Below are positions 42,278 to 52,593 of a DNA stretch of 64,000 nucleotides, piece by piece (positions within the stretch are counted from its first letter, which is position 1; each line of letters begins with the position of its first letter). Origin of the DNA: Pseudomonas sp. Ant30-3 (GTDB lineage: Bacteria; Pseudomonadota; Gammaproteobacteria; Pseudomonadales; Pseudomonadaceae). The DNA is taken from positions 1-64,000 of the forward strand of contig NZ_JMCL01000034.1 of NCBI RefSeq assembly GCF_000690905.1, given 5' to 3'. A model generated the notes under the pieces. It was not told where the DNA came from, did no database searches, and saw only the letters and a program-made list of their open reading frames with translations. The position numbers were made by a program, and so were the translations under genes.

Positions 42278-42607
42278 ATGAACGAATTCAAACGTATCCC
42301 CCCAGAGCAGGCGCAAGCCCTGCGTGAGCAAGGTGCCGTGGTCGTCGATGTCCGCGATCCAGCAACGTTCGCCGCGCTGCACATCAGCGGTTCGAAGCAC
42401 CTGGACAACCATTCCCTGCACGCTTTCATTCAGGCTGCCGACCTCGACGCGCCGACTGTAGTGGTCTGCTATCACGGCAATTCCAGCCAGGGCGCTGCGG
42501 CTTACCTGATTAGCCAGGGCTTCTCCGACGTTTACAGCATGGACGGTGGATTTGAGCTGTGGCGCACGACTTATCCCGCAGAAACAGCCCAAGACACCGC
42601 CGAATAA
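42278..42607 (+). CDS. glpE: Thiosulfate sulfurtransferase GlpE
   Basis: Single-domain rhodanese of 109 residues. The active-site loop with persulfide cysteine C64 is [14 protein letters not shown], the GlpE-type six-residue loop. The ATG at 42278 has a CAGGAG ribosome site; the frame is open to 42260. In pseudomonads it follows apaH, so the name reflects homology rather than a link to glycerol metabolism. Confidence 0.92.
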   Translation: MNEFKRIPPEQAQALREQGAVVVDVRDPATFAALHISGSKHLDNHSLHAFIQAADLDAPTVVVCYHGNSSQGAAAYLISQGFSDVYSMDGGFELWRTTYPAETAQDTAE

Positions 42608-42650
42608 TTTTTTTACAGCGCTCAAGCCCCGGCCCCCGCGGGCTAGGGCG

Positions 42651-42673
42651 GTGGCAGACGAACGGTCTGCCAC
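42651..42673. repeat. Perfect 9-bp inverted repeat upstream of prkA
   Basis: GTGGCAGAC-GAACG-GTCTGCCAC lies 44 bases after glpE and 227 bases before prkA, with no T run after it, so it is either a weak stem-loop or a dimeric regulator site. The rest of the 292-base gap holds nothing I recognise. Confidence 0.6.
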
Positions 42674-42899
42674 AACTAATTACGTATCTCGCCTTTACCT
42701 CCTGAATTCCCAACTATCCTTAAGCGCAGGCCATCCAAAACAGGGGAGAGCCGGTACACCGGCGCGCGGGTCATCGGGAGTAGCTTTCGGCGTTGCGCTG
42801 AAAGAGTTCTGGGGGGTAAACAGCGACCGCCTGTTCGGTTGCTGCCAGCATCGACTGAGTGATCCGGCGTCGGCTCCACGTATCGAGCGAGGTGACGTC

Positions 42900-44822
42900 A
42901 TGAGTATCTTTAGCCACTTCCAACAACGCTTCGAGTCCACACGCCAGGAAGAACTCTCGCTGCAAGAGTATCTTGAGCTGTGCAAACAGGACCGCAGCGC
43001 CTACGTTTCCGCCGCCGAGCGTCTGCTGCTGGCCATCGGGGAACCGGAGCTGCTCGACACCTCGACCAACTCGAGGCTGTCGCGAATCTTCTCCAACAAG
43101 GTGATCCGTCGCTATCCGGCCTTTGAAGACTTCCATGGGATGGAAGAATGCATAGACCAGATCGTGTCGTATTTCCGCCACGCCGCGCAGGGCCTGGAGG
43201 AAAAGAAACAAATTCTCTACCTGCTGGGTCCCGTCGGTGGTGGTAAATCGTCGCTGGCCGAAAAGCTCAAACAACTGATCGAAAAAGTGCCCTTTTACGC
43301 GATAAAAGGCTCGCCGGTATTCGAATCGCCTCTGGGTCTGTTCAACGCCACTGAAGATGGCGCGATCCTTGAGGAAGACTTCGGCATTCCTCGGCGCTAC
43401 CTCAATACCATCATGTCGCCATGGGCCACCAAACGCCTCGCCGAATTCGGCGGCGACATCAGCCAGTTCCGCGTAGTGAAGCTGTATCCGTCGATCCTCA
43501 ACCAGATCGCCGTCGCCAAAACCGAACCCGGCGACGAAAACAACCAGGACATCTCGGCGCTGGTCGGCAAAGTCGACATCCGCAAACTTGAGGAATATCC
43601 GCAAAACGACGCCGACGCCTACAGCTACTCGGGCGCATTGTGCCGGGCCAACCAGGGTCTGATGGAATTCGTCGAAATGTTCAAGGCACCGATCAAGGTG
43701 CTGCACCCATTGCTGACCGCCACGCAGGAAGGCAACTACAACAGTACCGAAGGGCTGGGCGCCATTCCGTTTACAGGAATCCTGCTCGCTCACTCCAACG
43801 AATCGGAATGGCACACTTTCCGTAACAACAAGAACAACGAAGCGTTCATCGACCGGATCTACATCGTCAAGGTCCCTTATTGCCTAAGGGTCAGCGACGA
43901 GGTGAAGATCTACGACAAATTGTTGTTCAACAGCTCGCTGGCCAAGGCTCATTGCGCACCAGACACCTTGAAAATGCTCGCCCAGTTCACTGTGTTGTCT
44001 CGCCTCAAGGAGCCGGAGAATTCGAACATCTATTCCAAGATGCGCGTGTATGACGGCGAAAACCTCAAGGACACCGATCCGAAGGCCAAGTCGATACAGG
44101 AATACCGCGATAACGCCGGTGTCGACGAAGGCATGAACGGTCTCTCGACCCGGTTTGCGTTCAAGATCCTGTCGAAGGTCTTCAACTTCGATCCGCACGA
44201 AATCGCCGCCAACCCGGTGCACCTGCTTTATGTACTGGAACAGCAAATCGAGCAGGAACAGTTCCAGGCCGAAACCCGCGAACGGTATCTGCGCTTCCTC
44301 AAGGAATACCTGGCGCCGCGTTACATCGAGTTCATTGGCAAGGAAATTCAGACCGCCTACCTCGAGTCTTACAGCGAATACGGTCAGAACATCTTCGATC
44401 GCTACGTGCTGTATGCCGACTTCTGGATTCAGGACCAGGAATACCGCGACCCGGAAACAGGCGAAATCCTCAACCGCGTCGCGTTAAACGAAGAACTGGA
44501 AAAAATCGAGAAACCGGCCGGCATCAGCAATCCGAAGGATTTCCGCAACGAGATCGTCAACTTCGTCCTGCGCGCCCGGGCCAACAACAACGGCAAGAAC
44601 CCAACCTGGCTCAGCTACGAAAAACTGCGGGTGGTCATCGAGAAGAAAATGTTCTCCAACACCGAAGACCTCCTGCCCGTCATCAGCTTCAACGCCAAAG
44701 CCAGCAAGGAGGATCAGCAGAAGCACAACGACTTCGTCACACGGATGGTGGAGCGCGGTTATACCGACAAACAGGTTCGGCTACTTTCCGAATGGTACCT
44801 ACGGGTCCGTAAGTCGCAGTGA
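42900..44822 (+). CDS. prkA: PrkA family serine protein kinase (YeaG-like)
   Basis: AAA+-type protein of 640 residues. An N-terminal PrkA AAA domain has Walker A GPVGGGKSS (about 110-118), followed by a C-terminal kinase-like domain. In enterobacteria YeaG is induced in nitrogen starvation and stationary phase; whether it is a kinase or protease is debated. The start is MSIFSHFQQRF behind GAGGTG; the frame extends to 42546 but the extra 118 residues are not native. It leads prkA-yeaH-ycgB. Confidence 0.94.
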   Translation: MSIFSHFQQRFESTRQEELSLQEYLELCKQDRSAYVSAAERLLLAIGEPELLDTSTNSRLSRIFSNKVIRRYPAFEDFHGMEECIDQIVSYFRHAAQGLEEKKQILYLLGPVGGGKSSLAEKLKQLIEKVPFYAIKGSPVFESPLGLFNATEDGAILEEDFGIPRRYLNTIMSPWATKRLAEFGGDISQFRVVKLYPSILNQIAVAKTEPGDENNQDISALVGKVDIRKLEEYPQNDADAYSYSGALCRANQGLMEFVEMFKAPIKVLHPLLTATQEGNYNSTEGLGAIPFTGILLAHSNESEWHTFRNNKNNEAFIDRIYIVKVPYCLRVSDEVKIYDKLLFNSSLAKAHCAPDTLKMLAQFTVLSRLKEPENSNIYSKMRVYDGENLKDTDPKAKSIQEYRDNAGVDEGMNGLSTRFAFKILSKVFNFDPHEIAANPVHLLYVLEQQIEQEQFQAETRERYLRFLKEYLAPRYIEFIGKEIQTAYLESYSEYGQNIFDRYVLYADFWIQDQEYRDPETGEILNRVALNEELEKIEKPAGISNPKDFRNEIVNFVLRARANNNGKNPTWLSYEKLRVVIEKKMFSNTEDLLPVISFNAKASKEDQQKHNDFVTRMVERGYTDKQVRLLSEWYLRVRKSQ

Positions 44823-44824
44823 AA

Positions 44825-44930
44825 CAGCTGAAAGCCACAAGCTAAAAGCTGCAATAGAAGCGTGTTAGCCCTGATGTTCGGGAATCTGCTCCTATTTGCA
44901 GCCTGCGGCTCACAACTTGAAGCTGCCCGG
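44825..44930. repeat. Imperfect inverted repeat between prkA and yeaH
   Basis: CAGCTGAAAGCCACAAGCTA at the left and TTGCAGCCTGCGGCTCACAA at the right are partly complementary, built from degenerate AGCT/GCTTG-like units. The element fills most of the 118-base gap inside the operon. Confidence 0.45.
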
Positions 44931-44940
44931 AGGGCCACCT

Positions 44941-46212
44941 ATGAGCTATGTGATCGACCGACGTCTGAACGGCAAGAACAAGAGCACGGTGAACCGTCAG
45001 CGGTTTTTGCGGCGCTACCGTGATCACATCAAGAAGGCTGTCGAAGAGGCGGTCAGCCGGCGCTCCATTACCGACATGGAGCACGGCGAACAGATCAGCA
45101 TTCCTGGCCGTGACATAGACGAGCCGGTGCTTCATCACGGTCGCGGCGGCAAGCAGACCGTCGTACACCCCGGCAATAAAGAGTTCACCAGCGGCGAGCA
45201 CATCGCCCGTCCGCAGGGCGGTGCCGGCGGCAGAGGCCCAGGCAAGGCCGGCAATTCGGGTGAAGGGATGGACGAGTTCGTCTTCCAGATCACTCAGGAA
45301 GAATTTCTCGAATTCATGTTCGAGGACCTGGAATTGCCCAATCTGGTCAAGCGCAACCTGACCGGTATCGATACCTTCAAGACCGTGCGCGCAGGCATCA
45401 GCAATGAAGGCAACCCGTCGCGGATCAACATCATCCGCACCTTGCGCTCGGCCCATGCGCGGCGAATCGCCCTGTCCGGCAGCAGTCGCGCGAAACTGCG
45501 CGAAGCCAAGGAAGAATTGCTGCGACTCAAGCGCGATGAGCCGGATAACTTCGGTGACATCCAGGACATCGAGGCCGAGATCGAAAAACTCAGTGCGCGA
45601 ATCCACCGCGTGCCATTTCTCGACACCTTCGATCTCAAGTACAACCTGCTGATCAAACAGCCCAATCCAAGCTCGAAAGCGGTGATGTTCTGCCTGATGG
45701 ACGTTTCCGGCTCCATGACGCAGGCGACCAAAGACATCGCCAAACGCTTCTTTATCCTGTTGTATCTGTTCCTCAAGCGTAACTACGACAAAATCGATGT
45801 CGTCTTCATCCGCCATCACACCAGTGCCCGCGAAGTCGATGAAGAGGAGTTTTTCTATTCCCGTGAAACCGGCGGGACCATCGTTTCCAGCGCACTGAAA
45901 CTGATGCAGGAGATCATGGCCGAGCGATACCCAAGCAACGAGTGGAACATCTACGCCGCGCAGGCCTCGGACGGCGACAACTGGAACGATGATTCACCTA
46001 TTTGCCGCGACATCCTGATCAACCAGATCATGCCGTTTGTGCAGTACTACACTTACGTCGAGATCACTCCGCGCGAACATCAGGCGCTTTGGTTCGAATA
46101 CGAACGCATCGCTGACGCTTTTTCTGACACTTTTGCCCAGCAACAACTGGTCTCGGCCGGGGATATCTATCCGGTCTTCCGTGAACTCTTCCAGCGCAGG
46201 TTAGTGACATGA
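44941..46212 (+). CDS. yeaH: DUF444 family protein YeaH
   Basis: 423-residue protein of unknown mechanism that travels with PrkA and SpoVR/YcgB. It begins [20 protein letters not shown] and has a glycine-rich stretch ([19 protein letters not shown]). The C-terminal half resembles a von Willebrand A domain with a MIDAS-like MDVSGSMTQ. Start at 44941 follows CCGGAGGGCC. It overlaps ycgB by four bases. Confidence 0.93.
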   Translation: MSYVIDRRLNGKNKSTVNRQRFLRRYRDHIKKAVEEAVSRRSITDMEHGEQISIPGRDIDEPVLHHGRGGKQTVVHPGNKEFTSGEHIARPQGGAGGRGPGKAGNSGEGMDEFVFQITQEEFLEFMFEDLELPNLVKRNLTGIDTFKTVRAGISNEGNPSRINIIRTLRSAHARRIALSGSSRAKLREAKEELLRLKRDEPDNFGDIQDIEAEIEKLSARIHRVPFLDTFDLKYNLLIKQPNPSSKAVMFCLMDVSGSMTQATKDIAKRFFILLYLFLKRNYDKIDVVFIRHHTSAREVDEEEFFYSRETGGTIVSSALKLMQEIMAERYPSNEWNIYAAQASDGDNWNDDSPICRDILINQIMPFVQYYTYVEITPREHQALWFEYERIADAFSDTFAQQQLVSAGDIYPVFRELFQRRLVT

Positions 46213-47768
46213 CCGCCAAAGAGCAGAAGCGCCAACCCATTTCCACCGGCTCCGAGTGGACGTTCGAGCTGATTCAGGCCTACGACCGCGAAATCAGTCG
46301 TATTGCCGCTCGCTACGCGCTCGATACCTATCCGAACCAGATCGAAGTGATCACTGCCGAGCAAATGATGGATGCTTACGCCTCTGTCGGCATGCCGCTG
46401 GGCTATCACCATTGGTCCTACGGCAAACACTTCCTCAGTACCGAGAAATCCTACAGCCGGGGCCAGATGGGCCTGGCGTACGAGATCGTGATCAACTCGG
46501 ACCCGTGCATCGCTTATCTGATGGAAGAAAACACCATCTGCATGCAGGCGCTGGTGGTGGCTCACGCCTGCTACGGGCACAACAGCTTCTTCAAGGGCAA
46601 CTACCTCTTTCGCACCTGGACCGATGCCAGTTCGATCATTGATTACCTGGTGTTCGCCAAGCAGTACATCATGCAGTGCGAAGAGCGCCACGGCATCGAC
46701 GCGGTCGAGGATCTGCTCGACTCGTGCCACGCGCTGATGAACTACGGCGTCGACCGCTATAAACGTCCTTATCCGATTTCGGCGGAAGAAGAGCGTCGCC
46801 GACAGAAGGATCGGGAAGAACACCTGCAAAAACAGATCAACGACCTGTGGCGCACGATTCCAAAGGGCGCCGACAAGTACAGCGACAAGGACAACGCGCG
46901 TTTCCCTGCCGAGCCGCAGGAAAACATCCTGTATTTCATCGAAAAGCATGCTCCATTGCTGGAGCCGTGGCAGCGGGAAATCGTACGGATCGTGCGCAAG
47001 ATCGCGCAGTATTTCTACCCTCAGCGCCAGACCCAGGTGATGAATGAAGGCTGGGCGACGTTCTGGCATTACACGCTCATGAATGACCTGTATGACGAAG
47101 GGCTGGTCACTGACGGCTTCATGATGGAATTTCTGACCTCCCACACCAGTGTGGTTTACCAACCGGGTTTCGACAGCCCTTATTACAGTGGCATCAACCC
47201 ATATACCTTGGGTTTCGCCATGTACCGCGATATTCGGCGCATGTGTGAAAACCCGACTGAGGAAGACCGCCGATGGTTCCCGGAACTGGCCGGCAGTGAC
47301 TGGCTATCAAGCATCAAGTTCGCGATGAGCAGCTTCAAGGACGAGAGCTTTATCCTGCAATACCTGTCACCGCAGGTGATTCGCGACCTGAAACTGTTCA
47401 GCATTCTCGATGATGATCAGAAAGATGATCTGCTGGTCCCGGCCATCCATGACGAAGAGGGATACCGCACCATTCGCGAAACCCTCGCTGCTCAGTACAA
47501 CCTGGGTAACCGCGAACCCAATGTGCAGATCTATAGCATCGACCGACGCGGCGACCGCTCGTTGACCCTGCGTCACCAGCAACATGACCGCAAGCCGCTG
47601 GGCGACTCCACCGATGAGGTGCTGAAACACCTTCACCGCCTGTGGGGCTTCGATATTCATCTGGAAACCTTGCAAGGCGATCAGGTCATGAAAACCCTGC
47701 ATGTCCCTCCGCGAAGCGAACATGAAGGTGATTATGGCCGGCTGGATCTGGCCGTCATCCATCTTTGA
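46209..47768 (+). CDS. ycgB: SpoVR family protein (YcgB-like)
   Basis: 519-residue cytosolic protein whose homologue is needed for spore cortex formation in Bacillus but whose role in Gram-negatives is unknown. Family motifs are [33 protein letters not shown] and [20 protein letters not shown], the last resembling a metal-binding helix. It is the last gene of prkA-yeaH-ycgB, the starvation-linked set. Confidence 0.94.
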   Translation: MTAKEQKRQPISTGSEWTFELIQAYDREISRIAARYALDTYPNQIEVITAEQMMDAYASVGMPLGYHHWSYGKHFLSTEKSYSRGQMGLAYEIVINSDPCIAYLMEENTICMQALVVAHACYGHNSFFKGNYLFRTWTDASSIIDYLVFAKQYIMQCEERHGIDAVEDLLDSCHALMNYGVDRYKRPYPISAEEERRRQKDREEHLQKQINDLWRTIPKGADKYSDKDNARFPAEPQENILYFIEKHAPLLEPWQREIVRIVRKIAQYFYPQRQTQVMNEGWATFWHYTLMNDLYDEGLVTDGFMMEFLTSHTSVVYQPGFDSPYYSGINPYTLGFAMYRDIRRMCENPTEEDRRWFPELAGSDWLSSIKFAMSSFKDESFILQYLSPQVIRDLKLFSILDDDQKDDLLVPAIHDEEGYRTIRETLAAQYNLGNREPNVQIYSIDRRGDRSLTLRHQQHDRKPLGDSTDEVLKHLHRLWGFDIHLETLQGDQVMKTLHVPPRSEHEGDYGRLDLAVIHL

Positions 47769-47831
47769 TCCTGTTTCGGCCTCCGGAAGTTCGACGCAAC
47801 GGTTATTCTGTCGAGCTAACGGAGGTTTTTT

Positions 47832-49061
47832 ATGCAGATTTATAAAGTCGGTGGAGCGGTTCGTGATCGCCTGCTGGGCAAACCCGTCACCGATATTGAC
47901 TGGGTCGTGGTGGGCGCAACTGCCGAAGAAATGCTCGCAAAGGGTTTTCGTCCGGTGGGCGCCGACTTCCCCGTGTTCCTGCACCCTAAAAGCGGTGAGG
48001 AATACGCCCTCGCCCGCACTGAACGTAAAAGCGGTCGCGGTTACGGAGGCTTTACTTTCCACGCCAGCCCTGAAGTCACGCTCGAAGAAGACCTGATCCG
48101 CCGCGACCTGACGATCAATGCAATGGCTGAAGACGATCAGCAAAATATAACCGATCCCTACCATGGCCAACGAGATCTGGAAGCGCGCCTGCTGCGTCAC
48201 GTATCGTCCGCGTTCGCCGAAGATCCCCTCCGGGTACTGCGCGTTGCCCGCTTTGCTGCGCGTTACGCAGCGCTCGGTTTTACTGTCGCACCCGAAACCA
48301 TCGAGTTGATGCGCCAGCTCAGCGAATCGGGCGAACTGCAAGCGCTGACCGCAGAACGCAGCTGGAAGGAAATTTCCCGCGCGCTGCTGGAAGACCAGCC
48401 ACAGGTTTTTATCGAGGTGTTGCGCGAATGCGGAGCGCTGAGAATATTGATGCCTGAAGTCGAAGCCTTATTCGGTGTCCCGCAACCTGAAGCTCATCAC
48501 CCGGAAATTGATACCGGCGTGCATACATTGAGCGTGCTGGAGCAATCGGCGTTGCACAGACAGCCACTGACCGTGCGCTGGGCGTGCTTGCTGCATGATT
48601 TGGGGAAAGGCCTGACACCGGAAGAGGAATGGCCACGACACATTGCCCACGAGAACAAAGGCTTGAAGTTGATCAAAGCAGTCAACGAACGCTTCAAGGC
48701 GCCCAAGGATTGCCAGGAGTTGGCACTGTTGGTCGGCCAATATCACACGCACGGTCATCGTGCGCTGGAGCTCAAACCTTCCACCTTGCTGGAGTTGCTG
48801 CAGAGCTTTGACGTGTACCGCCGACCGCAGCGGTTCGAGGAGTTTATTGCTGCTTGCGAAATGGACGCACGCGGACGCAAAGGTCTGGAACAGCGTAGTT
48901 ATCCACAGGCGGATTATCTACGCGGTGCGGCGACTGCGGCGCGCAGCGTTGCCGTGCAACCGTTGCTGGAGAAGGGTTTCAAAGGGCCGGAGCTGGGCGA
49001 AGCGATCAAGCGCGAGCGGCTCAAGGCGTTGAAGGTTTACAAAGAGGCGGCGTCTGCCTGA
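47832..49061 (+). CDS. cca: Multifunctional CCA tRNA nucleotidyltransferase
   Basis: Adds or repairs the CCA end of tRNAs. The class II nucleotidyltransferase head is [20 protein letters not shown], with the metal-binding DxD at 21 and 23. [10 protein letters not shown] follows, and an HD phosphohydrolase domain is present (CLLHDLGKG, about 253-260), so this is the multifunctional 409-residue form. A strong GGAGG ribosome site precedes the ATG. Confidence 0.97.
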   Translation: MQIYKVGGAVRDRLLGKPVTDIDWVVVGATAEEMLAKGFRPVGADFPVFLHPKSGEEYALARTERKSGRGYGGFTFHASPEVTLEEDLIRRDLTINAMAEDDQQNITDPYHGQRDLEARLLRHVSSAFAEDPLRVLRVARFAARYAALGFTVAPETIELMRQLSESGELQALTAERSWKEISRALLEDQPQVFIEVLRECGALRILMPEVEALFGVPQPEAHHPEIDTGVHTLSVLEQSALHRQPLTVRWACLLHDLGKGLTPEEEWPRHIAHENKGLKLIKAVNERFKAPKDCQELALLVGQYHTHGHRALELKPSTLLELLQSFDVYRRPQRFEEFIAACEMDARGRKGLEQRSYPQADYLRGAATAARSVAVQPLLEKGFKGPELGEAIKRERLKALKVYKEAASA

Positions 49062-49064
49062 AGA

Positions 49065-49130
49065 GGTTCGCGGGCGAGTCGGACGGCCGAACCGCTCGCT
49101 CCTGCTCCGGGCGGCGATCCGACGCAGGTG
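49065..49130. repeat. GC-rich inverted-repeat element between cca and folK
   Basis: The 78-base convergent gap contains GCGAG...CTCGC and CCTGC...GCAGG arms. It also carries GGGCGGCGATCCGACG, close to the motif at about 13808. It is probably a REP variant that could also end transcription. Confidence 0.55.
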
Positions 49131-49139
49131 GCTTGCGCC

Positions 49140-49658
49140 TCACAACAGATTCGAGGGTGTCAGCTGCTCACCGCGCCACTCGAATGCAACCGGCGCCAGC
49201 ACCTGATCAATCTGCGCCTCGCGCCATAATTGCCCGAAGCTTTTGCCCACCCCCGGATGCAGCCGATCCGGCGCGATAAGCGACAACGGCCACAGCACGA
49301 AAGCATTTTTCAGAATCTCGGCCCGCGGCAGCACCAGGCCATCAAAATTGCCGACCAGCTCACCGAACAACAACACATCGATATCGAGCGGCAAACCCTT
49401 GCGGTCGGGCGCATAACGACCGTTATCCGCCTCGATAAACTTCAACCGGCGATCCAGCTCAACCAATGGCAGATCGGTGTAAGCCGACACCACGAAATTG
49501 AAGAAAGGACCGCTTTTGATGCCCACAGGCTGGCTCTCGAACACCGCTGAGCAGCGGATATCCACTAGGAAACCTGCAAGCGCCTCAAGGCCTGCCTGCA
49601 AATGGGTTTCGCGCTCGATATTGCTACCGAGCCCGAGGTAGACCTGGGTCAGCGACAT
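49140..49658 (-). CDS. folK: 2-amino-4-hydroxy-6-hydroxymethyldihydropteridine diphosphokinase
   Basis: Folate pathway pyrophosphokinase of 172 residues. Visible motifs are VYLGLGSNIERE, FNFVVSAYTDLP and the catalytic RKGLPLDIDVLLFG (D and D as metal ligands), then LVLPRAEI. Its start overlaps the folB stop by ten bases, so the two folate enzymes are cotranscribed. Confidence 0.96.
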   Translation of the reverse strand: MSLTQVYLGLGSNIERETHLQAGLEALAGFLVDIRCSAVFESQPVGIKSGPFFNFVVSAYTDLPLVELDRRLKFIEADNGRYAPDRKGLPLDIDVLLFGELVGNFDGLVLPRAEILKNAFVLWPLSLIAPDRLHPGVGKSFGQLWREAQIDQVLAPVAFEWRGEQLTPSNLL

Positions 49659-50005
49659 CCGCGCTCGATCTCCACGCCGACTCCACCGGTGGCTGCCGGC
49701 ACAGCGCCTGGCTTGGTCAGTTTCAAACGCATCCAGGTGATGTGGAATTCGCTCATCAGCACTTCAACCAAACGCTCGGCAAATGTCTCCACCAGCTGAA
49801 ATTGCGCCTGTTCGGCAAACGCCTGGATGCGAGAGGAAACGCTCGCGTAATCGAGCGCCAAAGTCAGGTCATCTCCGGCAGCCGCCGGGCGATTATCCCA
49901 GGCGAAACTCAGATCAAGACGCAAGCACTGTCGGATGCCTCGCTCCCAGTCGTAGGCACCGATTACAGTGTCGACTTCCAGGCCCTCGATAAACACTCTG
50001 TCCAA
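49649..50005 (-). CDS. folB: Dihydroneopterin aldolase
   Basis: Folate enzyme acting just before FolK; 118 residues. The family start [21 protein letters not shown] and [16 protein letters not shown] match. The start is taken as TTG at 50005, because the conserved N-terminus begins there and GGAG stands eight bases upstream; the frame is open to an ATG at 50029 that would add eight unlikely residues. It is divergent from plsY. Confidence 0.9.
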   Translation of the reverse strand: MDRVFIEGLEVDTVIGAYDWERGIRQCLRLDLSFAWDNRPAAAGDDLTLALDYASVSSRIQAFAEQAQFQLVETFAERLVEVLMSEFHITWMRLKLTKPGAVPAATGGVGVEIERGCR

Positions 50006-50079
50006 GCACTTTTCTCCGCTGCACGACAAGGGCGCAATGCGCCGTTAGAATCAGGGCGTCCTTGCCCGGAATAGTTAGC

Positions 50080-50649
50080 ATGTTTTGGTTACTGGCGACT
50101 CTCGCCTACCTGCTCGGCTCGCTGTCCTTCGCCATTTTGCTCAGTCGCCTGACCGGTAATCCCGATCCGCGAATGGGTGGGTCGGGCAACGCCGGTGCCA
50201 CCAACATGTTGCGTCTGGCCGGCAGAAAACTTGCCGTCCTGACCCTGCTTGGCGACATCTGCAAAGGCCTGCTGCCGGTATTGATCGCAGAATTTGCAGG
50301 ACTTTCGCTGCAAGAACAGGCCTGGATCGGCGTTTTCGCCGTCATCGGCCACCTGTTCCCGTTGTACTTTCGCTTCCGCGGCGGCAAAGGTGTCGCCACT
50401 GCTGCCGGCATGTTGCTGGGCCTGTATCCGCCCGCTGCACTGTTGGCCGTCTGCGCATGGCTATTGACGTTCTGGCTGACACGCACCAGCTCGCTCGCCG
50501 CCCTGATCGCCACACCGCTGACCCTGCCGTTGCTGGCCTGGCAGGAACCTGCGGCACTGCTGCCAATGAGCGCCCTCACCGGGCTGATCGTCTGGCGTCA
50601 TCGCGGCAATCTACGCGACCTGTTTGCCGGGCGCGAACGGCATTTTTAA
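50080..50649 (+). CDS. plsY: Glycerol-3-phosphate acyltransferase PlsY
   Basis: Inner-membrane enzyme that acylates glycerol-3-phosphate from acyl-phosphate, the first step of phospholipid synthesis. Its 189 residues have five hydrophobic segments and the three family loops: [33 protein letters not shown] and the C-terminal [11 protein letters not shown]. Start [11 protein letters not shown] at 50080 matches the family. It converges on tsaD. Confidence 0.96.
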   Translation: MFWLLATLAYLLGSLSFAILLSRLTGNPDPRMGGSGNAGATNMLRLAGRKLAVLTLLGDICKGLLPVLIAEFAGLSLQEQAWIGVFAVIGHLFPLYFRFRGGKGVATAAGMLLGLYPPAALLAVCAWLLTFWLTRTSSLAALIATPLTLPLLAWQEPAALLPMSALTGLIVWRHRGNLRDLFAGRERHF

Positions 50650-50672
50650 TACCGCACGTGAGTGCCACTCAT

Positions 50673-51698
50673 CTACAGCGCCGACAATTGTTCCATGGGC
50701 CAGCGGGCCTGCACGCTGATCGCCAGACTTTCATGCTGCCCGGCCTGTAAACGCTGACAACCGGCAAAAGCGATCATCGCGCCGTTATCGGTGCAGAACT
50801 CCGGACGCGCATAAAAAACATCGCCGCGCAGGTCACCGAGCATTTTCTCCAGCGAAGTGCGCAGTGCCTTATTGGCGCTGACGCCCCCAGCGATCACCAG
50901 ACGCTTCATGCCAGCCTGTTTCAGGGCTCGCTTGCACTTGATGGTCAAAGTCTCCACCACGGCCTGCTGGAACGCCAGCGAGATGTCGCAACGGGCTTGC
51001 TCACTGTCGTCCCCGGCGCTCACGCATTGTTGCCAGGTGTTCAAAGCAAAGGTTTTCAAGCCGCTGAAGCTGAAAGCCAAGCCCGGGCGATCGCACATCG
51101 GACGCGGAAAGACGAAACGTCCTTCAACGCCCTGTGCCGCCAGACGGGCAATTTCCGGCCCGCCGGGATAATTGAGTCCCATCATCTTCGCCGTCTTGTC
51201 GAATGCTTCACCGGCCGCGTCGTCCAGGGTCTCCCCCAAAAGCGTGTATTGGCCAATTCCGTCGACTTGAACCAGCTGCGTATGACCACCCGAGACCAAC
51301 AAAGCGACGAACGGGAATTCAGGCGGCTGCGACTCCAGCATCGGGGCCAGCAAATGCCCTTCCATATGATGCACGCCGAGCGCCGGAATGCCCCAGGCGA
51401 AGGCCAGCGCCTGCGCGCAGGAGGCGCCAACAAGCAGCGCGCCTACAAGTCCCGGACCCGCCGTGTAGGCAATGGCGTCAATCTCGGTAGGGACGCAGCC
51501 AGCTTCGGCGAGAACCTGCCGAATCAGGGGTAGCATGCGTTTGACGTGATCGCGCGAGGCCAGCTCCGGCACTACCCCGCCATAGGCGCGATGCAGGTCG
51601 ATCTGGCTGAACAGCGCGTCGGCCAACAAGCCGCGTTCACTGTCGTACAATGCGACACCGGTTTCGTCGCAGGAAGTTTCTAAGCCCAGTACTAGCAT
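50673..51698 (-). CDS. tsaD: tRNA threonylcarbamoyladenosine synthase subunit TsaD
   Basis: Catalytic subunit that transfers threonylcarbamoyl to A37 of ANN-decoding tRNAs. The ASKHA fold opens [17 protein letters not shown]. Metal-binding histidines are in [12 protein letters not shown], and VSGGHTQLV and [14 protein letters not shown] follow. Length is 341. It is divergent from rpsU, as in most gammaproteobacteria. Confidence 0.97.
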   Translation of the reverse strand: MLVLGLETSCDETGVALYDSERGLLADALFSQIDLHRAYGGVVPELASRDHVKRMLPLIRQVLAEAGCVPTEIDAIAYTAGPGLVGALLVGASCAQALAFAWGIPALGVHHMEGHLLAPMLESQPPEFPFVALLVSGGHTQLVQVDGIGQYTLLGETLDDAAGEAFDKTAKMMGLNYPGGPEIARLAAQGVEGRFVFPRPMCDRPGLAFSFSGLKTFALNTWQQCVSAGDDSEQARCDISLAFQQAVVETLTIKCKRALKQAGMKRLVIAGGVSANKALRTSLEKMLGDLRGDVFYARPEFCTDNGAMIAFAGCQRLQAGQHESLAISVQARWPMEQLSAL

Positions 51699-51785
51699 GG
51701 GTTTGCGCCCTGTTTAGGCTGAATTCGAAGGCGCGCATAATAGTCGCCACAGGATGCGCCGACTAGCGGTTTTCGATCAGAGGCT

Positions 51786-51814
51786 TTGCATTCCGGTCAA
51801 TGAGCGGTTAACAT
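51786..51814 (+). promoter_or_regulatory. Candidate rpsU promoter
   Basis: TTGCAT (51786-51791) and TAACAT (51809-51814) have a 17-base spacer, about 84 bases upstream of rpsU in the divergent tsaD/rpsU gap. The consensus match is moderate. Confidence 0.4.
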
Positions 51815-51897
51815 CCGCAACCCTTAAAAACCGACGTCTTCAAGTGCTCTTTTGCCGCGAGGATGTTGACCCCGGTAATGAATGAAGGTAGCTCTGG

Positions 51898-52113
51898 ATG
51901 CCAGCCGTCAAAGTAAAAGAGAACGAACCCTTCGACGTAGCTCTGCGTCGTTTCAAGCGCTCCTGCGAAAAAGCCGGTGTACTGGCTGAAGTTCGTAGCC
52001 GCGAATTTTATGAGAAGCCAACTTCTGAGCGTAAGCGCAAAGCAGCAGCCGCTGTTAAGCGTCACGCCAAGAAAGTTCAGCGCGAACAGCGCCGCGCCGT
52101 TCGTCTGTACTAA
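51898..52113 (+). CDS. rpsU: 30S ribosomal protein S21
   Basis: Small basic ribosomal protein of 71 residues, beginning [20 protein letters not shown] and ending in a Lys/Arg-rich tail. It is needed for translation initiation on many mRNAs. First gene of the rpsU-dnaG-rpoD macromolecular synthesis cluster. Confidence 0.98.
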
Positions 52114-52143
52114 TACACAGCCGATCGTAGCAAGCTTCTGCCA

Positions 52144-52164
52144 AGCCCGGCCCTCAGCCGGGCT
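52144..52164 (+). terminator. Stem-loop after rpsU (possible partial terminator)
   Basis: AGCCCGGC-CCTCA-GCCGGGCT is a perfect 8-bp stem 30 bases after rpsU. No T run follows, so it may act as an attenuator or RNA-processing site, as known between rpsU and dnaG in E. coli. Confidence 0.55.
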
Positions 52165-52593
52165 AATGGCATTTGCGGACAACGCTTAATGCTTCACCGT
52201 CAAAGCCGCACACGCGACCGAGACATACTGTTTTACAGCGTCAGACCTGGCTCTTTTGCCAGCGGTGCACGTCTCTTCTGACGAGCCTTCCAAGGCTACT
52301 GACGAGCACACCCACTGATTCCTCTTTACGACGATCAGCCCAAGGCACCTGCTCGCGTGCCCGCTTATGAGCTATCCGAGGCCAGCGACTGGCCGCAGCG
52401 GATTCGGCGACACACTTTCAAATAGTCGAATACTGATTGGTATTAACGTCAGTGGATTTTCGGCAGATACACTTCCCGACAGCGATAACGCAGACGACAC
52501 TGGTCGAGCCGCATTTTTTGCGCGCCTATAAAACCGACCCGCGTTCGGCCGCCGTTCGTTACGGGTCCTGACAGCGCAGATGACGAGAACGCC
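52165..52593 (+). other. Long spacer between rpsU and dnaG, no gene seen
   Basis: About 430 bases with no convincing coding sequence; the short open frames lack family similarity. A small palindrome AGCCTTCCAAGGCT lies near 52285 between two CTGACGAG copies, and AATAC-TGATTG-GTATT near 52428. P. aeruginosa, as I recall, has a YqeY-like gene at this place; it is not visible here. Confidence 0.6.

Noticed and set aside
42546-42899. 118-codon N-terminal extension of prkA
   Set aside because: PrkA homologues begin at MSIFSHFQQRF; the extension starts inside glpE and is not protein-like.
52173-52370. 65-codon frame between rpsU and dnaG as a possible yqeY remnant
   Set aside because: Ser/Thr/Arg-rich translation with no resemblance to YqeY.
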